DNA from: an uncultured Dehalococcoidia bacterium
GTDB lineage: Bacteria; Chloroflexota; Dehalococcoidia; Lucifugimonadales; UBA3495
DNA: 64,000 nt
NCBI GenBank assembly: GCA_951812625.1
Contig: CATOSP010000003.1
Span: 743,335 to 807,334 of the forward strand
Reading direction: 5' to 3'
Below the pieces are notes generated by a model. The model was not told the DNA's origin and searched no databases. It was given only the letters and a program-made list of their open reading frames with translations. The translations under genes and the position numbers were made by a program. Positions 57,596-64,000 of this stretch are shown here, piece after piece; within the stretch, counting starts at the first letter, position 1; each line of letters opens with the position of its first letter.

Positions 57596-58273
57596 ATGAG
57601 TGATGCCATGCCTGACGATAACCTCATTAGACTCCCACTCTTCCCGCTGAACGTGGTCCTGTTCCCGAGTATGCCGATGCCCCTCCACATTTTCGAGGAG
57701 CGGTACAAGGCGATGATCGGGGACTGCCTGGAACAGGACATGCCCTTCGGGATTGTGCTCATCAAGGAGGGCCAGGAAGTTGGCAACCCGGCGGAACCGG
57801 TGAGGGTCGGGACCACGGCCCGGATTGTCCAGTCGGAGCAACTGGAAGGGGGCCGGATAAACATCATGACCCGGGGGGAGCGCCGGTTCGAGGTGGTGGA
57901 CATCTACCAGAGAGTCCCCCACGTGGCTGCCGAGATACGGTACATCGAGGAGGCGGCAGGGGACGACGCTTCGGAAGTGATTTCCGAGATCAGCCCTGAA
58001 TACGCCGAGTTCCTACAGATGTTGACCGCGCTGTCCGGCGGCTGGACCGCCGAACCGGACTTCCCGGATGAGCCGGTGCGCCTCTCCTACGCTGTGGCCT
58101 CCGCCCTGGTCACCAGCATCCCACTGCCGTCCGACATCAAGCAGCAACTACTGGAGACCGACACAGCCAAGGTGCGGCTGGAACGGCTGCTTCCCCTGGT
58201 CAAGCGCGGCAACGAGGCGCTGAGGGAAGAGGTGGCCAAGCGCAACCCATTCCGGGGGCCGCGCCTGAACTAG
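57596..58273 (+). CDS. LON substrate-binding domain protein (stand-alone)
   Basis: About 225 residues. The LON N-terminal domain is clear: RLPLFPLNVVLFPSMPMPLHIFEERYKAMIGD, PFGIVLIKEG, GTTARIVQSEQLEGGRINIMTRGERRF. The C-terminus is a helical extension (PSDIKQQLLETDTAKVRLERLLPLV). There is no AAA+ or protease domain, so it is the small 'LON domain-only' protein of unknown role. A TATACT about 20 nt ahead of 57596 would allow a nearly leaderless start; ATG at 57608 is also possible. Confidence 0.85.
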   Translation: MSDAMPDDNLIRLPLFPLNVVLFPSMPMPLHIFEERYKAMIGDCLEQDMPFGIVLIKEGQEVGNPAEPVRVGTTARIVQSEQLEGGRINIMTRGERRFEVVDIYQRVPHVAAEIRYIEEAAGDDASEVISEISPEYAEFLQMLTALSGGWTAEPDFPDEPVRLSYAVASALVTSIPLPSDIKQQLLETDTAKVRLERLLPLVKRGNEALREEVAKRNPFRGPRLN

Positions 58274-58357
58274 ATCCGACTGAGAACGTCGCCCCATACC
58301 TGGTGCGGAGCCGGTTCGCACGAATGGAATACTTCCCTCGCCGGTCAGGGTTGCTGC

Positions 58358-59290
58358 TTATGCCTTGACCAAAGAGCCGTAGAGCCTGACCGCTCCCAAC
58401 TCCGGGACCATTCCTGAGAACAGCTCGGGATGGATCATCTCCGCCATTATCTCCAGCCCAGTGACCAATCGCGGCCCCGACCGGCTGGTGTAGGCGCTGG
58501 CGTCGATTACGTAGACCCGCTGGTCCCGCACTGCCGGAAGGGAGTCCCACCCCTCACGGGCAGCCAGGATGGGAACGTCCTGCAAGGCCCGCTTAACGTC
58601 GAAGCCGCAGGGCATGAAGATTATCACCTCGGGCTGGCTTTCTACGACCGCGTCCCATTCCAACTGGAATGAGCCGGTCTCCTTGTCCCCGAAGCAGTTT
58701 TCCCCGCCTGCAATTTCCACCATCTCCGGCACCCAGTGACCGCCGCAGAATATGGGATCGACCCATTCTACATGCAGCACCCTGGGCCGCGCGTTCGCCA
58801 GTGCGGCGCGGTCGGCAACGGAGTCGATGCGTTGCTGCATCCGGGACGCAATCTCCTCGGCCTTGTCGTCTGATCCGGTGGCGTGGCCCACGCCGCGTAT
58901 GTCGGCCAGAACGTCGCTCAGGTACTGGGGGTCTAAAGAGAGCACCTGGGGTTCCCTGGGAAGGTTGACGCTCGCCTCGGCGACCTGCCGAGTGGAGATG
59001 GCTCAAACCTCGCAAATGGCCTGGGTCAGCAACAAGTCCGGCTCGGCAGCGTTCATTACGTCCTGGTCGATGTCGTAGATGCCCAGCCCCTCCTGCAGAC
59101 GCTCGGATATGACGCGGTTGATCTCCGCGCTGGTCGGCTCCATGCCGTCGAACACGCTGCGGACCACATGGGGCTTCAGCTTAGCCTCCGGCGGGAAGTC
59201 ACATTCATGGGTGACACCGAAGAGCTGGTCCTGCAGCCCAAGCTCGTACACTATTTCGGTTGCGCTGGGAAGGAAGGAGCAGATGCGCAT
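58358..59290 (-). CDS. BtuF-like periplasmic binding-fold selenoprotein (in-frame UGA)
   Basis: Frames 59003-59290 and 58358-58945 are one gene: the same frame continues through TGA at 59005-59003. The N-terminal half is a cobalamin-type ABC binding fold ([33 protein letters not shown]), then [19 protein letters not shown] and [20 protein letters not shown]. The family has CxVCAV at this point, so UGA replaces the second conserved Cys. A SECIS-like hairpin is at 58976-58992. With Sec near residue 96 the protein has 310 residues, normal for the family. AGGAGG lies 6 nt before the ATG. No transporter membrane gene is beside it and no signal peptide is seen. Confidence 0.85.
58976..58992 (-). 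promoter_or_regulatory. SECIS-like hairpin after the BtuF-like UGA
   Basis: On the minus strand CUCGGC-AGGUC-GCCGAG, a perfect 6-bp stem with a 5-nt loop that begins 16 nt after the UGA. The loop AGGUC closely resembles the AGGUCU loop of the well-studied formate dehydrogenase SECIS. Confidence 0.75.
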
Positions 59291-59368
59291 GGCAGACCTC
59301 CTTTGGCCGTTGGGTCACTCTATTATAACCGGGGTTCGGGGCCGGTGGACGCACCCATGCCCTAAGGG

Positions 59369-61255
59369 TTAACGGCCGTCGCCTTCGCTCGTACCCCGGG
59401 TCTCCTGTTCCAGGATACGAGTGTATTCGTCGTCAAGGTGGTCGTCCTCGTACACGTACTTGTCATCATCCGCAAATCGGGGGCTAGGCTGATCGCCGGA
59501 GGGAAATTCATCCTCGTGTTCGTCCAGGCCGAGGAACGTATGCATGAATTCGGGTTCCAACACCCGGTGAAGCCGGAAGGCAACGATGGCCATCGCAATG
59601 ATCGCTGTCACCGCGATCCCTATAGCCAGTGGCGGCAGTAGCCCCCCTATGGATGCCAGCTCAGAAAGGAGCGGGAAACTCCAGATGACACACACGATCA
59701 GAAGAGGAGCGGCCAGAGGGATGGTCATAGTGTCCAGCAGTATTCCCTGGATGTTCCGGCCGCGCAGGAACTCCGAAGACCAGAGTCCCTCCGGCAGGAG
59801 GAATTGGACGATGGCGTCGCTGAGGCTTCGGAGAGACCTCCAGACCTGGAATGCCGGTGGAATGGTGAAGGCCAGGACCATACCTGCAATGACCAACGCT
59901 ACCACGCCTTCCGAAGTATTGAACATCCGGGACAATTGCGGCGTAAAGTGCAGGCTTCCCGTCCCGATGGCCATGAAGAGGCTTACTATGCCCATGTTCA
60001 GGATTACCATCCGGCTGCTGTGACGAATTCTCTGTGCCCGCGGACTCCTGAATCGGAACGCGCTGTACATCGCCGACATGGCGAGGACCAACCCGCCACC
60101 GTATGCCTTGAGAATGCGCGGGGTCCTCCGGTCCAGGAACCCGGCAACGGCGTTGGTGGACCGGAACAGGAATGGATAAACCACTGCGGTGATTGCCGTC
60201 GCTCCAGTCAGGACCGGGTACATGAATGCGCCCACGGCTCCATGCTCAACCCCGACTCTGACCATAGCAAGCGAAAACTCCCCGACCTGGGGCATTCCCA
60301 GCCCCACGTCCAGAGACTCCCTGCCGCTGTGGCCGGAGAGTATTGTCCCCAGGGTGTCGGCCATAATTTTGCCTACGACAAATACTGCGGCAACGGCCAG
60401 GGTGGGAAGTATGAAGTGGACGGCGACGGACAGATCCATCAGCATCCCGATGGAGACGAAGAAGATGGCAGCGAACATGTCCCGCACGGGACCCATGATC
60501 CGGTCCATGTCCTCCGAGTGGCGGGTGTCGCCAAGCACAGCCCCGATGAGGAAGGCCCCGGCAGCAGCGGACAGGCCCAATTGTTCGGCGGCGAGGGCCA
60601 GACCGAAACAGAGAGCCAGGCCGGTGACCAGCATGGCCTCCTGAGACTGGAACCCGTTGACAAAGGCGGTGACGCGAGGCGCGACCAACCCGCCGAGGAC
60701 GAGCACGGCGACGCCGAAGGTTGCCAGCTTGGCAGCCAATACACCAATGGCTCCGGGGTCGGTTGCGCCTTCGGCGGCAACTCCGCTCAAGACCGTGAGC
60801 AGGATTACGGCGGCGATGTCCTCGATTACCAGGATGCCGACGATGAGCTGACCCCGCGTTTGCTGGAGTTCGCCCGACTCCCGGAGCATGGTCATCAAGA
60901 TCGCGGAACTGCTTATAGCAAGAGCTGCGCCCAGGAACACTCCCTCGGTGTGAGTCCAACCCAGGAGGATGGCCAACCCGAAGCCAAGGGCGAACATGAT
61001 CGTCATCTCCACGACGCCGATGATGATCACTCGCAACCCAACGCTGCGGATTCTCTGCCACCCCACTCCAAGGCCCACGCCGAAGAGGAGAAGAACCAGG
61101 CCAAGGTCGGCCAGCACCCGGATCGTGTCGAGATTTTCCACGAGCGGGTCCCAGAACGTGTAAGGGCCGATGAGGACGCCTGCCGTGAGGTATCCCAGCA
61201 CGGAAGGCATACGGATGAGGCGAAAGACAACCAGGGCGACTCCAGCGACGGCCAT
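59369..61255 (-). CDS. CPA2 family monovalent cation:proton antiporter
   Basis: 628 residues with about twelve membrane helices (for example GYLTAGVLIGPYTFWDPL, GLALCFGLALAAEQLGLSAAAGAFLIGAVLG) in the KefB/GerN-like CPA2 arrangement. A long mostly non-polar second region and a cytoplasmic acidic C-tail follow (EHEDEFPSGD...DDDKYVYEDDHLDDEY). No RCK/TrkA-N domain is present. The usual N-terminal helix begins before this ATG: in the same frame, an upstream AGGAGG (61350-61345) is followed after 11 nt by ATA at 61333, which would add 26 family-like residues (IDPSGFTPVLAIGSG...LAII). Confidence 0.88.
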   Translation of the reverse strand: MAVAGVALVVFRLIRMPSVLGYLTAGVLIGPYTFWDPLVENLDTIRVLADLGLVLLLFGVGLGVGWQRIRSVGLRVIIIGVVEMTIMFALGFGLAILLGWTHTEGVFLGAALAISSSAILMTMLRESGELQQTRGQLIVGILVIEDIAAVILLTVLSGVAAEGATDPGAIGVLAAKLATFGVAVLVLGGLVAPRVTAFVNGFQSQEAMLVTGLALCFGLALAAEQLGLSAAAGAFLIGAVLGDTRHSEDMDRIMGPVRDMFAAIFFVSIGMLMDLSVAVHFILPTLAVAAVFVVGKIMADTLGTILSGHSGRESLDVGLGMPQVGEFSLAMVRVGVEHGAVGAFMYPVLTGATAITAVVYPFLFRSTNAVAGFLDRRTPRILKAYGGGLVLAMSAMYSAFRFRSPRAQRIRHSSRMVILNMGIVSLFMAIGTGSLHFTPQLSRMFNTSEGVVALVIAGMVLAFTIPPAFQVWRSLRSLSDAIVQFLLPEGLWSSEFLRGRNIQGILLDTMTIPLAAPLLIVCVIWSFPLLSELASIGGLLPPLAIGIAVTAIIAMAIVAFRLHRVLEPEFMHTFLGLDEHEDEFPSGDQPSPRFADDDKYVYEDDHLDDEYTRILEQETRGTSEGDGR

Positions 61256-61579
61256 GATGATGGCCAGGTCGCGGATCAGTCCGTCATCTCCGCTACCAAT
61301 TGCGAGTACGGGGGTGAAGCCTGAAGGGTCTATGGGACTGGTAGCCTCCTGCGCCTATCGACTGGATTTATCCTTCTGATCCATGTCCTGATTTCAATCA
61401 GTATATCTCGGCCCGTTCCGGGATGCTTCGAATTGTCCGAACAAGAATATCCGTTTGGCTTCCCATCCGACATCCGGTGAGGCCGCCGCATCACAACCCC
61501 GGCCCGGTAATGCGGCCTGCTTCCCTACCCAGACATGAACGCTACATTGAACTACGGAGGAAACGGGCCATAAGATTCA

Positions 61580-61606
61580 AAACCCGCCGGGTGTTCCGGC
61601 GGGTTT
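61580..61606 (-). terminator. Terminator after the OsmC gene
   Basis: AAACCCGCCGG (61580-61590) and CCGGCGGGTTT (61596-61606) form a perfect 11-bp stem with a 5-nt loop. On the minus strand it ends in TTTTGAATC. It lies just downstream of the readthrough stop at 61664, which fits the extended OsmC gene. The remaining bases from 61334 to 61663 hold no other gene that I can support. Confidence 0.75.
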
Positions 61607-61663
61607 CGTCCAACGATCGGGGTTTGGCAGCGCGAGGGCTGCAGGGACCGAGTCCGGCACGGA

Positions 61664-62101
61664 TTAGCGGTGCGCCTCGGTGTGGGAAACCAGGTCTACG
61701 GTGGTATCAGGGGTCGCCACGGCGACCGAACCGTAGAGGGGTCAACGCCGTTTCCAGGTATCAACGAGTTCGTTGGCCTGCTCAGCGGCCACTCCCCACA
61801 TTTCGAAGTTGACCCGGATGGCGTCGTACAGGGAGATGTCTCCCGGGGTCTTGTCCGGGTCGCGGTAGGACTCAACCCCAACGTCCATCCATTCCAGAGG
61901 AATCTCCTCGTCGTGGGCGATCCGCTCGACCATGTTGACCGCGCAGGCCGCGATGCCGGACAGGAACAACTCGCCCGCGCCGACCTCATCGCCGTTTGTG
62001 CCGTCGGCGACCCAGTGGTGGGTGCGCGCGTTACAGATGGCCCTGCCAAGGGTCCCGGTGCTGTAGCTCCTCACTTTGTAGGCCAGGGACAGTTCAGCCA
62101 T
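61664..62101 (-). CDS. OsmC-like peroxidase selenoprotein (in-frame UGA)
   Basis: The frame 61742-62101 continues through TGA at 61744-61742 to TAA at 61664. The first Cys is in GAGELFLSGIAACAVNMVERIA (near residue 54). After a helix (VAAEQANELVDTWKRR) comes U-PLYGSVAVATPDTTVDL, where the family has CPLYGS. So UGA replaces the second catalytic Cys, at residue 120 of 145, the normal OsmC length; ending at the UGA would lose the active site. GAGGAGGG precedes the ATG. A hairpin after the UGA and a terminator after the new stop support it. OsmC reduces organic hydroperoxides. Confidence 0.88.
61712..61727 (-). promoter_or_regulatory. SECIS-like hairpin after the OsmC UGA
   Basis: GGUCGC-CGUG-GCGACC on the minus strand, a 6-bp stem whose loop begins 20 nt after UGA and has G in second position, inside the bacterial SECIS window. 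A 7-bp pairing with a 2-nt loop is also possible. Confidence 0.55.
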
Positions 62102-62198
62102 TGCATCCCTCCTCAAGTTGATTTGCCGTTACGTTGTCCAGTTTACAGGGATTCCCGTCGTTCCGCGAGTTCCGGCGCGCGTGAACAGATAACCGCCG

Positions 62199-62711
62199 TC
62201 AGTCCCGCACCCGGTAGGCGATGCACTCAACGATCTCAATGGCCAGGGGGCTTTGCGCCAGCCCGGTTGTGCCGATTACGGCACGGCAGGGCGGGTTGGG
62301 CACGAACTCCCGGTAGACTTCGTTGAGCAGGGACCAGTTGTCCATGTCGGTGAGGAACACCACCAGGGTGACGACGCGGCTGAAGCTGGTTCCGGCGGCT
62401 TCCAGGTGTGTCTGCACGTGCCGGAAAGCAGCCCGGTACTGTTCTTCGTTCGACTCTCCCACAATCAGGCCGTCGAACCCGGAAGAAGTGGTCCCCCGGC
62501 AATGGACCTTTATCGCCCCCACCTTGTGCATCCGCAGCAGGTCTTCCTCAAAATAGTCACAGTAGAGGCCCACACGGTATGAGTCGATGTCCGTTGACTG
62601 GTGACGCCCGGCTGCGATGATCAGGTCCAGCAGTTGGTCGCGGTCTGTGAACGACAGGTCCTGGGCCTGCTCCAGGGACATTTCGTCCAGGTCTGCAAGA
62701 GTGTAGGGCAT
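62199..62711 (-). CDS. RidA/YjgF-family protein with N-terminal extension
   Basis: 170 residues. The C-terminal part is RidA-like: GESNEEQYRAAFRHVQTHLEAAGTSFSRVVTLVVFLTDMDNW, and FVPNPPCRAVIGTTGLAQSPLAIEIVECIAY, with the conserved Arg (CRAVIGTTGLA) and Glu at the end. An unassigned 45-residue N-terminal extension (LADLDEMSLEQAQDLSFTDRDQLLDL) is not part of standard RidA. RidA deaminates reactive enamines/imines. ATG at 62711 is preferred to the upstream open part (62825). Confidence 0.85.
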   Translation of the reverse strand: MPYTLADLDEMSLEQAQDLSFTDRDQLLDLIIAAGRHQSTDIDSYRVGLYCDYFEEDLLRMHKVGAIKVHCRGTTSSGFDGLIVGESNEEQYRAAFRHVQTHLEAAGTSFSRVVTLVVFLTDMDNWSLLNEVYREFVPNPPCRAVIGTTGLAQSPLAIEIVECIAYRVRD

Positions 62712-63088
62712 AAGGTTTCGCTCGCGTCCTCGGTCGCAACGGTGTGTTCCACGGCAGCCAGGCCCGTGGTTTTCGGGTCCGGCCTTCCGTGTGGAGATAC
62801 TACATTCATTTCCCCTTTCAGGCAAACGGCGCCGCTGTTTGTCGGTGCATTAACCACTGGGTGTTGGGATGGCAGATGACGGCCGGTCCCGTTTAGCTCC
62901 AACGGGCTGACGTAGGCTTACCGGCGGCATGGGGTATACAATTGGTCTGGCATAGTATGGCCGCAATGGAAATCCGGTACCGGATGCCGTTGGCCATGGC
63001 CATTTGGCTCCCGCGCAATTCCCCGGGATTGAAGCATTACCGGGATTGAAGCATTAGATGCCAGGACGAACACGGAGGCAAGCTGATT
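62712..63088. other. Intergenic region with short palindromes and a 17-bp tandem duplication
   Basis: Between the divergent RidA and tlyA genes I see no gene. It contains ATCCGGTACCGGAT (62972-62985), TGGCCATGGCCA (62991-63002) and two exact 17-base copies of CCGGGATTGAAGCATTA (63023-63039, 63040-63056), close to the tlyA start. Small palindromes like these can be protein-binding sites. Confidence 0.55.
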
Positions 63089-63829
63089 GTGGCCAAGTCA
63101 TCCGGCAGAAAGAGGGCTGACCTCCTGATGGTGGAGAGAGGGTTGGCGGAGAGCAGGGAGCAGGCACAGACTCTCATCGCCGAAGGACTGGTCTTTTCCA
63201 AGGCTGGCCGCGTGTCGAAGTCCAGCTCCCTGCTCGCTGGGGACGCGGAGATAGACGTGCGGGGCTCCCTTCCCTACGTCAGCCGGGGCGGCCTGAAACT
63301 GGCCCACGCGCTGGGCACTTTTGGCGTCTCCGTCGACGGGCTGACCACCTTGGACGTTGGCGCTTCGACTGGCGGGTTCACGGACTGCATGTTGCAGCGG
63401 GGAGCGCGGCGCGTTTACGCGGTTGACGTTGGGTATGGCCAGATGAGCTACAAGCTCAGGCAGGACCCGCGGGTTGTAGTGATGGAACGGGTCAACGCCC
63501 GCTATCCGTTCGAGCTGCCGGAGCCTGTGGACCTGATGGTTGTGGATGTGTCATTCATCTCGCTGCGATTGGTAATTCCCGCGGCAATGGAGCATCTGAA
63601 GGACGGACGCAACATCGTGGCTTTGGTGAAGCCCCAGTTCGAGGCGGAGAAGGGGGAGGTCGGAAGAGGTGGAGTGATCAAAGATCCTGCCATTCACGCC
63701 AATATCCTGGAGCGGGTGATTACCTGGGCCGTGGACCAGGGGTTGCAGGTGCGCAACGTGTGCCCGTCACCTGTCCACGGACGCGCGGGAAACCGGGAGT
63801 TTCTGATGCTGTTAGGGAAGCCAGAGTAG
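63089..63829 (+). CDS. tlyA: TlyA family rRNA 2'-O-methyltransferase
   Basis: 246 residues. An N-terminal S4 RNA-binding domain (RADLLMVERGLAESREQAQTLIAEG...) leads into the FtsJ-like domain with TLDVGASTGGFTDCMLQRGARRVYAVDVGYGQ, DPRVVVMERVNAR, DLMVVDVSFISL and GRNIVALVKPQFE. The K-D-K-E catalytic set of 2'-O-methyltransferases is visible. GTG start. TlyA methylates rRNA and makes mycobacteria sensitive to capreomycin. The next gene starts 3 nt after its stop. Confidence 0.93.
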   Translation: MAKSSGRKRADLLMVERGLAESREQAQTLIAEGLVFSKAGRVSKSSSLLAGDAEIDVRGSLPYVSRGGLKLAHALGTFGVSVDGLTTLDVGASTGGFTDCMLQRGARRVYAVDVGYGQMSYKLRQDPRVVVMERVNARYPFELPEPVDLMVVDVSFISLRLVIPAAMEHLKDGRNIVALVKPQFEAEKGEVGRGGVIKDPAIHANILERVITWAVDQGLQVRNVCPSPVHGRAGNREFLMLLGKPE

Positions 63830-63832
63830 GCT

Positions 63833-64000
63833 GTGAAAGTCAATCTGGCACTGCTACTGGGGTTTGTGGCGGTGATATGGGTGGTGGAGGTCGTGAACCT
63901 GTTTATGGGACACGCACTTGACCAGTACGGAAACTTTCCCCGGACTGTTCAGGGACTGAGGGGGATTGCCCTGGGACCATTCATCCATGGGGGGATAGGT
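63833..64000 (+). CDS. Rhomboid-family membrane protein, N-terminus (runs off the right edge)
   Basis: A GTG at 63833 follows the tlyA stop by 3 nt and opens a frame to the window end. The 56 visible residues form one hydrophobic helix (NLALLLGFVAVIWVVEVVNLF) followed by a region with GLRGIALGPFIHGG, where the GxxxPFxHG pattern matches the start of rhomboid intramembrane proteases. The catalytic Ser and His lie beyond the window, so activity cannot be judged. Confidence 0.65.
   Translation, partial: MKVNLALLLGFVAVIWVVEVVNLFMGHALDQYGNFPRTVQGLRGIALGPFIHGGIG

Noticed and set aside
61423..61812. Plus-strand frame overlapping the OsmC 3' end and terminator.
   Set aside because: It has no ribosome site and crosses the OsmC C-terminus and its terminator.
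58358..62101. UGA reassigned as tryptophan in this organism.
   Set aside because: Several genes use UGA as a normal stop (for example sufD, hicB and the lipoprotein's upstream neighbour), and the homologues have Cys, not Trp, at the three sites.

Overview
This is a GC-rich bacterial chromosome segment, almost entirely coding, with mostly housekeeping and metabolic genes. The gene content suggests a Chloroflexota member, perhaps of the Dehalococcoidia/SAR202 side: a DUF1802 protein, DUF1800/DUF1501 pairs, MmgE/PrpD, cyclase, CoxG and M20 amidohydrolase genes, a 23S rRNA gene not linked to 16S, and surface proteins with no outer-membrane anchoring signals. This placement is inference. A 16S or marker-gene search would settle it.

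Layout. 0-6.7 kb: a minus-strand SUF iron-sulfur operon (sufB-C-D-S, two sufU-like scaffolds, one small unknown). 6.9-14.5 kb: plus-strand tatD, DUF1802, aldo/keto reductase, DUF1800 + DUF1501 + NHL-repeat genes, and a TIGR01777 epimerase. 14.8-18.7 kb: pyrG behind a consensus promoter, a TalC-type transaldolase, and rho. 18.7-24.1 kb: a cell-surface region with a dispersed repeat, a structured leader, a large secreted beta-rich protein, a collagen-like membrane protein and an LPATG-tailed protein. 24.2-32.1 kb: a metallo-beta-lactamase-fold protein, an unknown, rpsA, valS, aroE and aroC. 32.2-36.5 kb: a very GC-rich three-gene membrane/lipoprotein operon. 36.7-42.5 kb: a minus-strand metabolic run holding a thioredoxin-fold gene interrupted by UGA. 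42.6-46.2 kb: 23S rRNA plus initiator tRNA with their own promoter and terminator. 46.2-50.6 kb: methyltransferase, enoyl-CoA hydratase, MOSC, HicB-HicA and MmgE/PrpD. 50.6-53.9 kb: an accessory island with a tandem repeat array, a small charged ORF, the second copy of the dispersed repeat, and a PLD-nuclease/P-loop ATPase fusion. 54.1-64 kb: cyclase, coxG, M20 hydrolase, acetyltransferase, LON-domain protein, a UGA-interrupted cobalamin-type binding protein, a CPA2 antiporter, a UGA-interrupted OsmC, RidA, tlyA and the start of a rhomboid gene.

The main discovery is three separate genes with an in-frame UGA exactly where the protein family has a conserved cysteine: a TlpA-like protein (UxxC), a BtuF-like binding protein (CxVU) and an OsmC peroxidase. 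Each UGA is followed at bacterial-SECIS spacing by a small hairpin whose loop has a G in its first two positions. Two of the three share identical geometry (10-nt spacer, 6-bp stem, 5-nt loop starting AG). In each case the frame continues as recognisable family sequence to a sensible end. These look like selenoproteins rather than pseudogenes. An annotation that treats UGA only as stop would split or truncate all three.

The second candidate is the 676-residue PLD-nuclease/ATPase fusion beside the repeats, which resembles a single-gene defence module.
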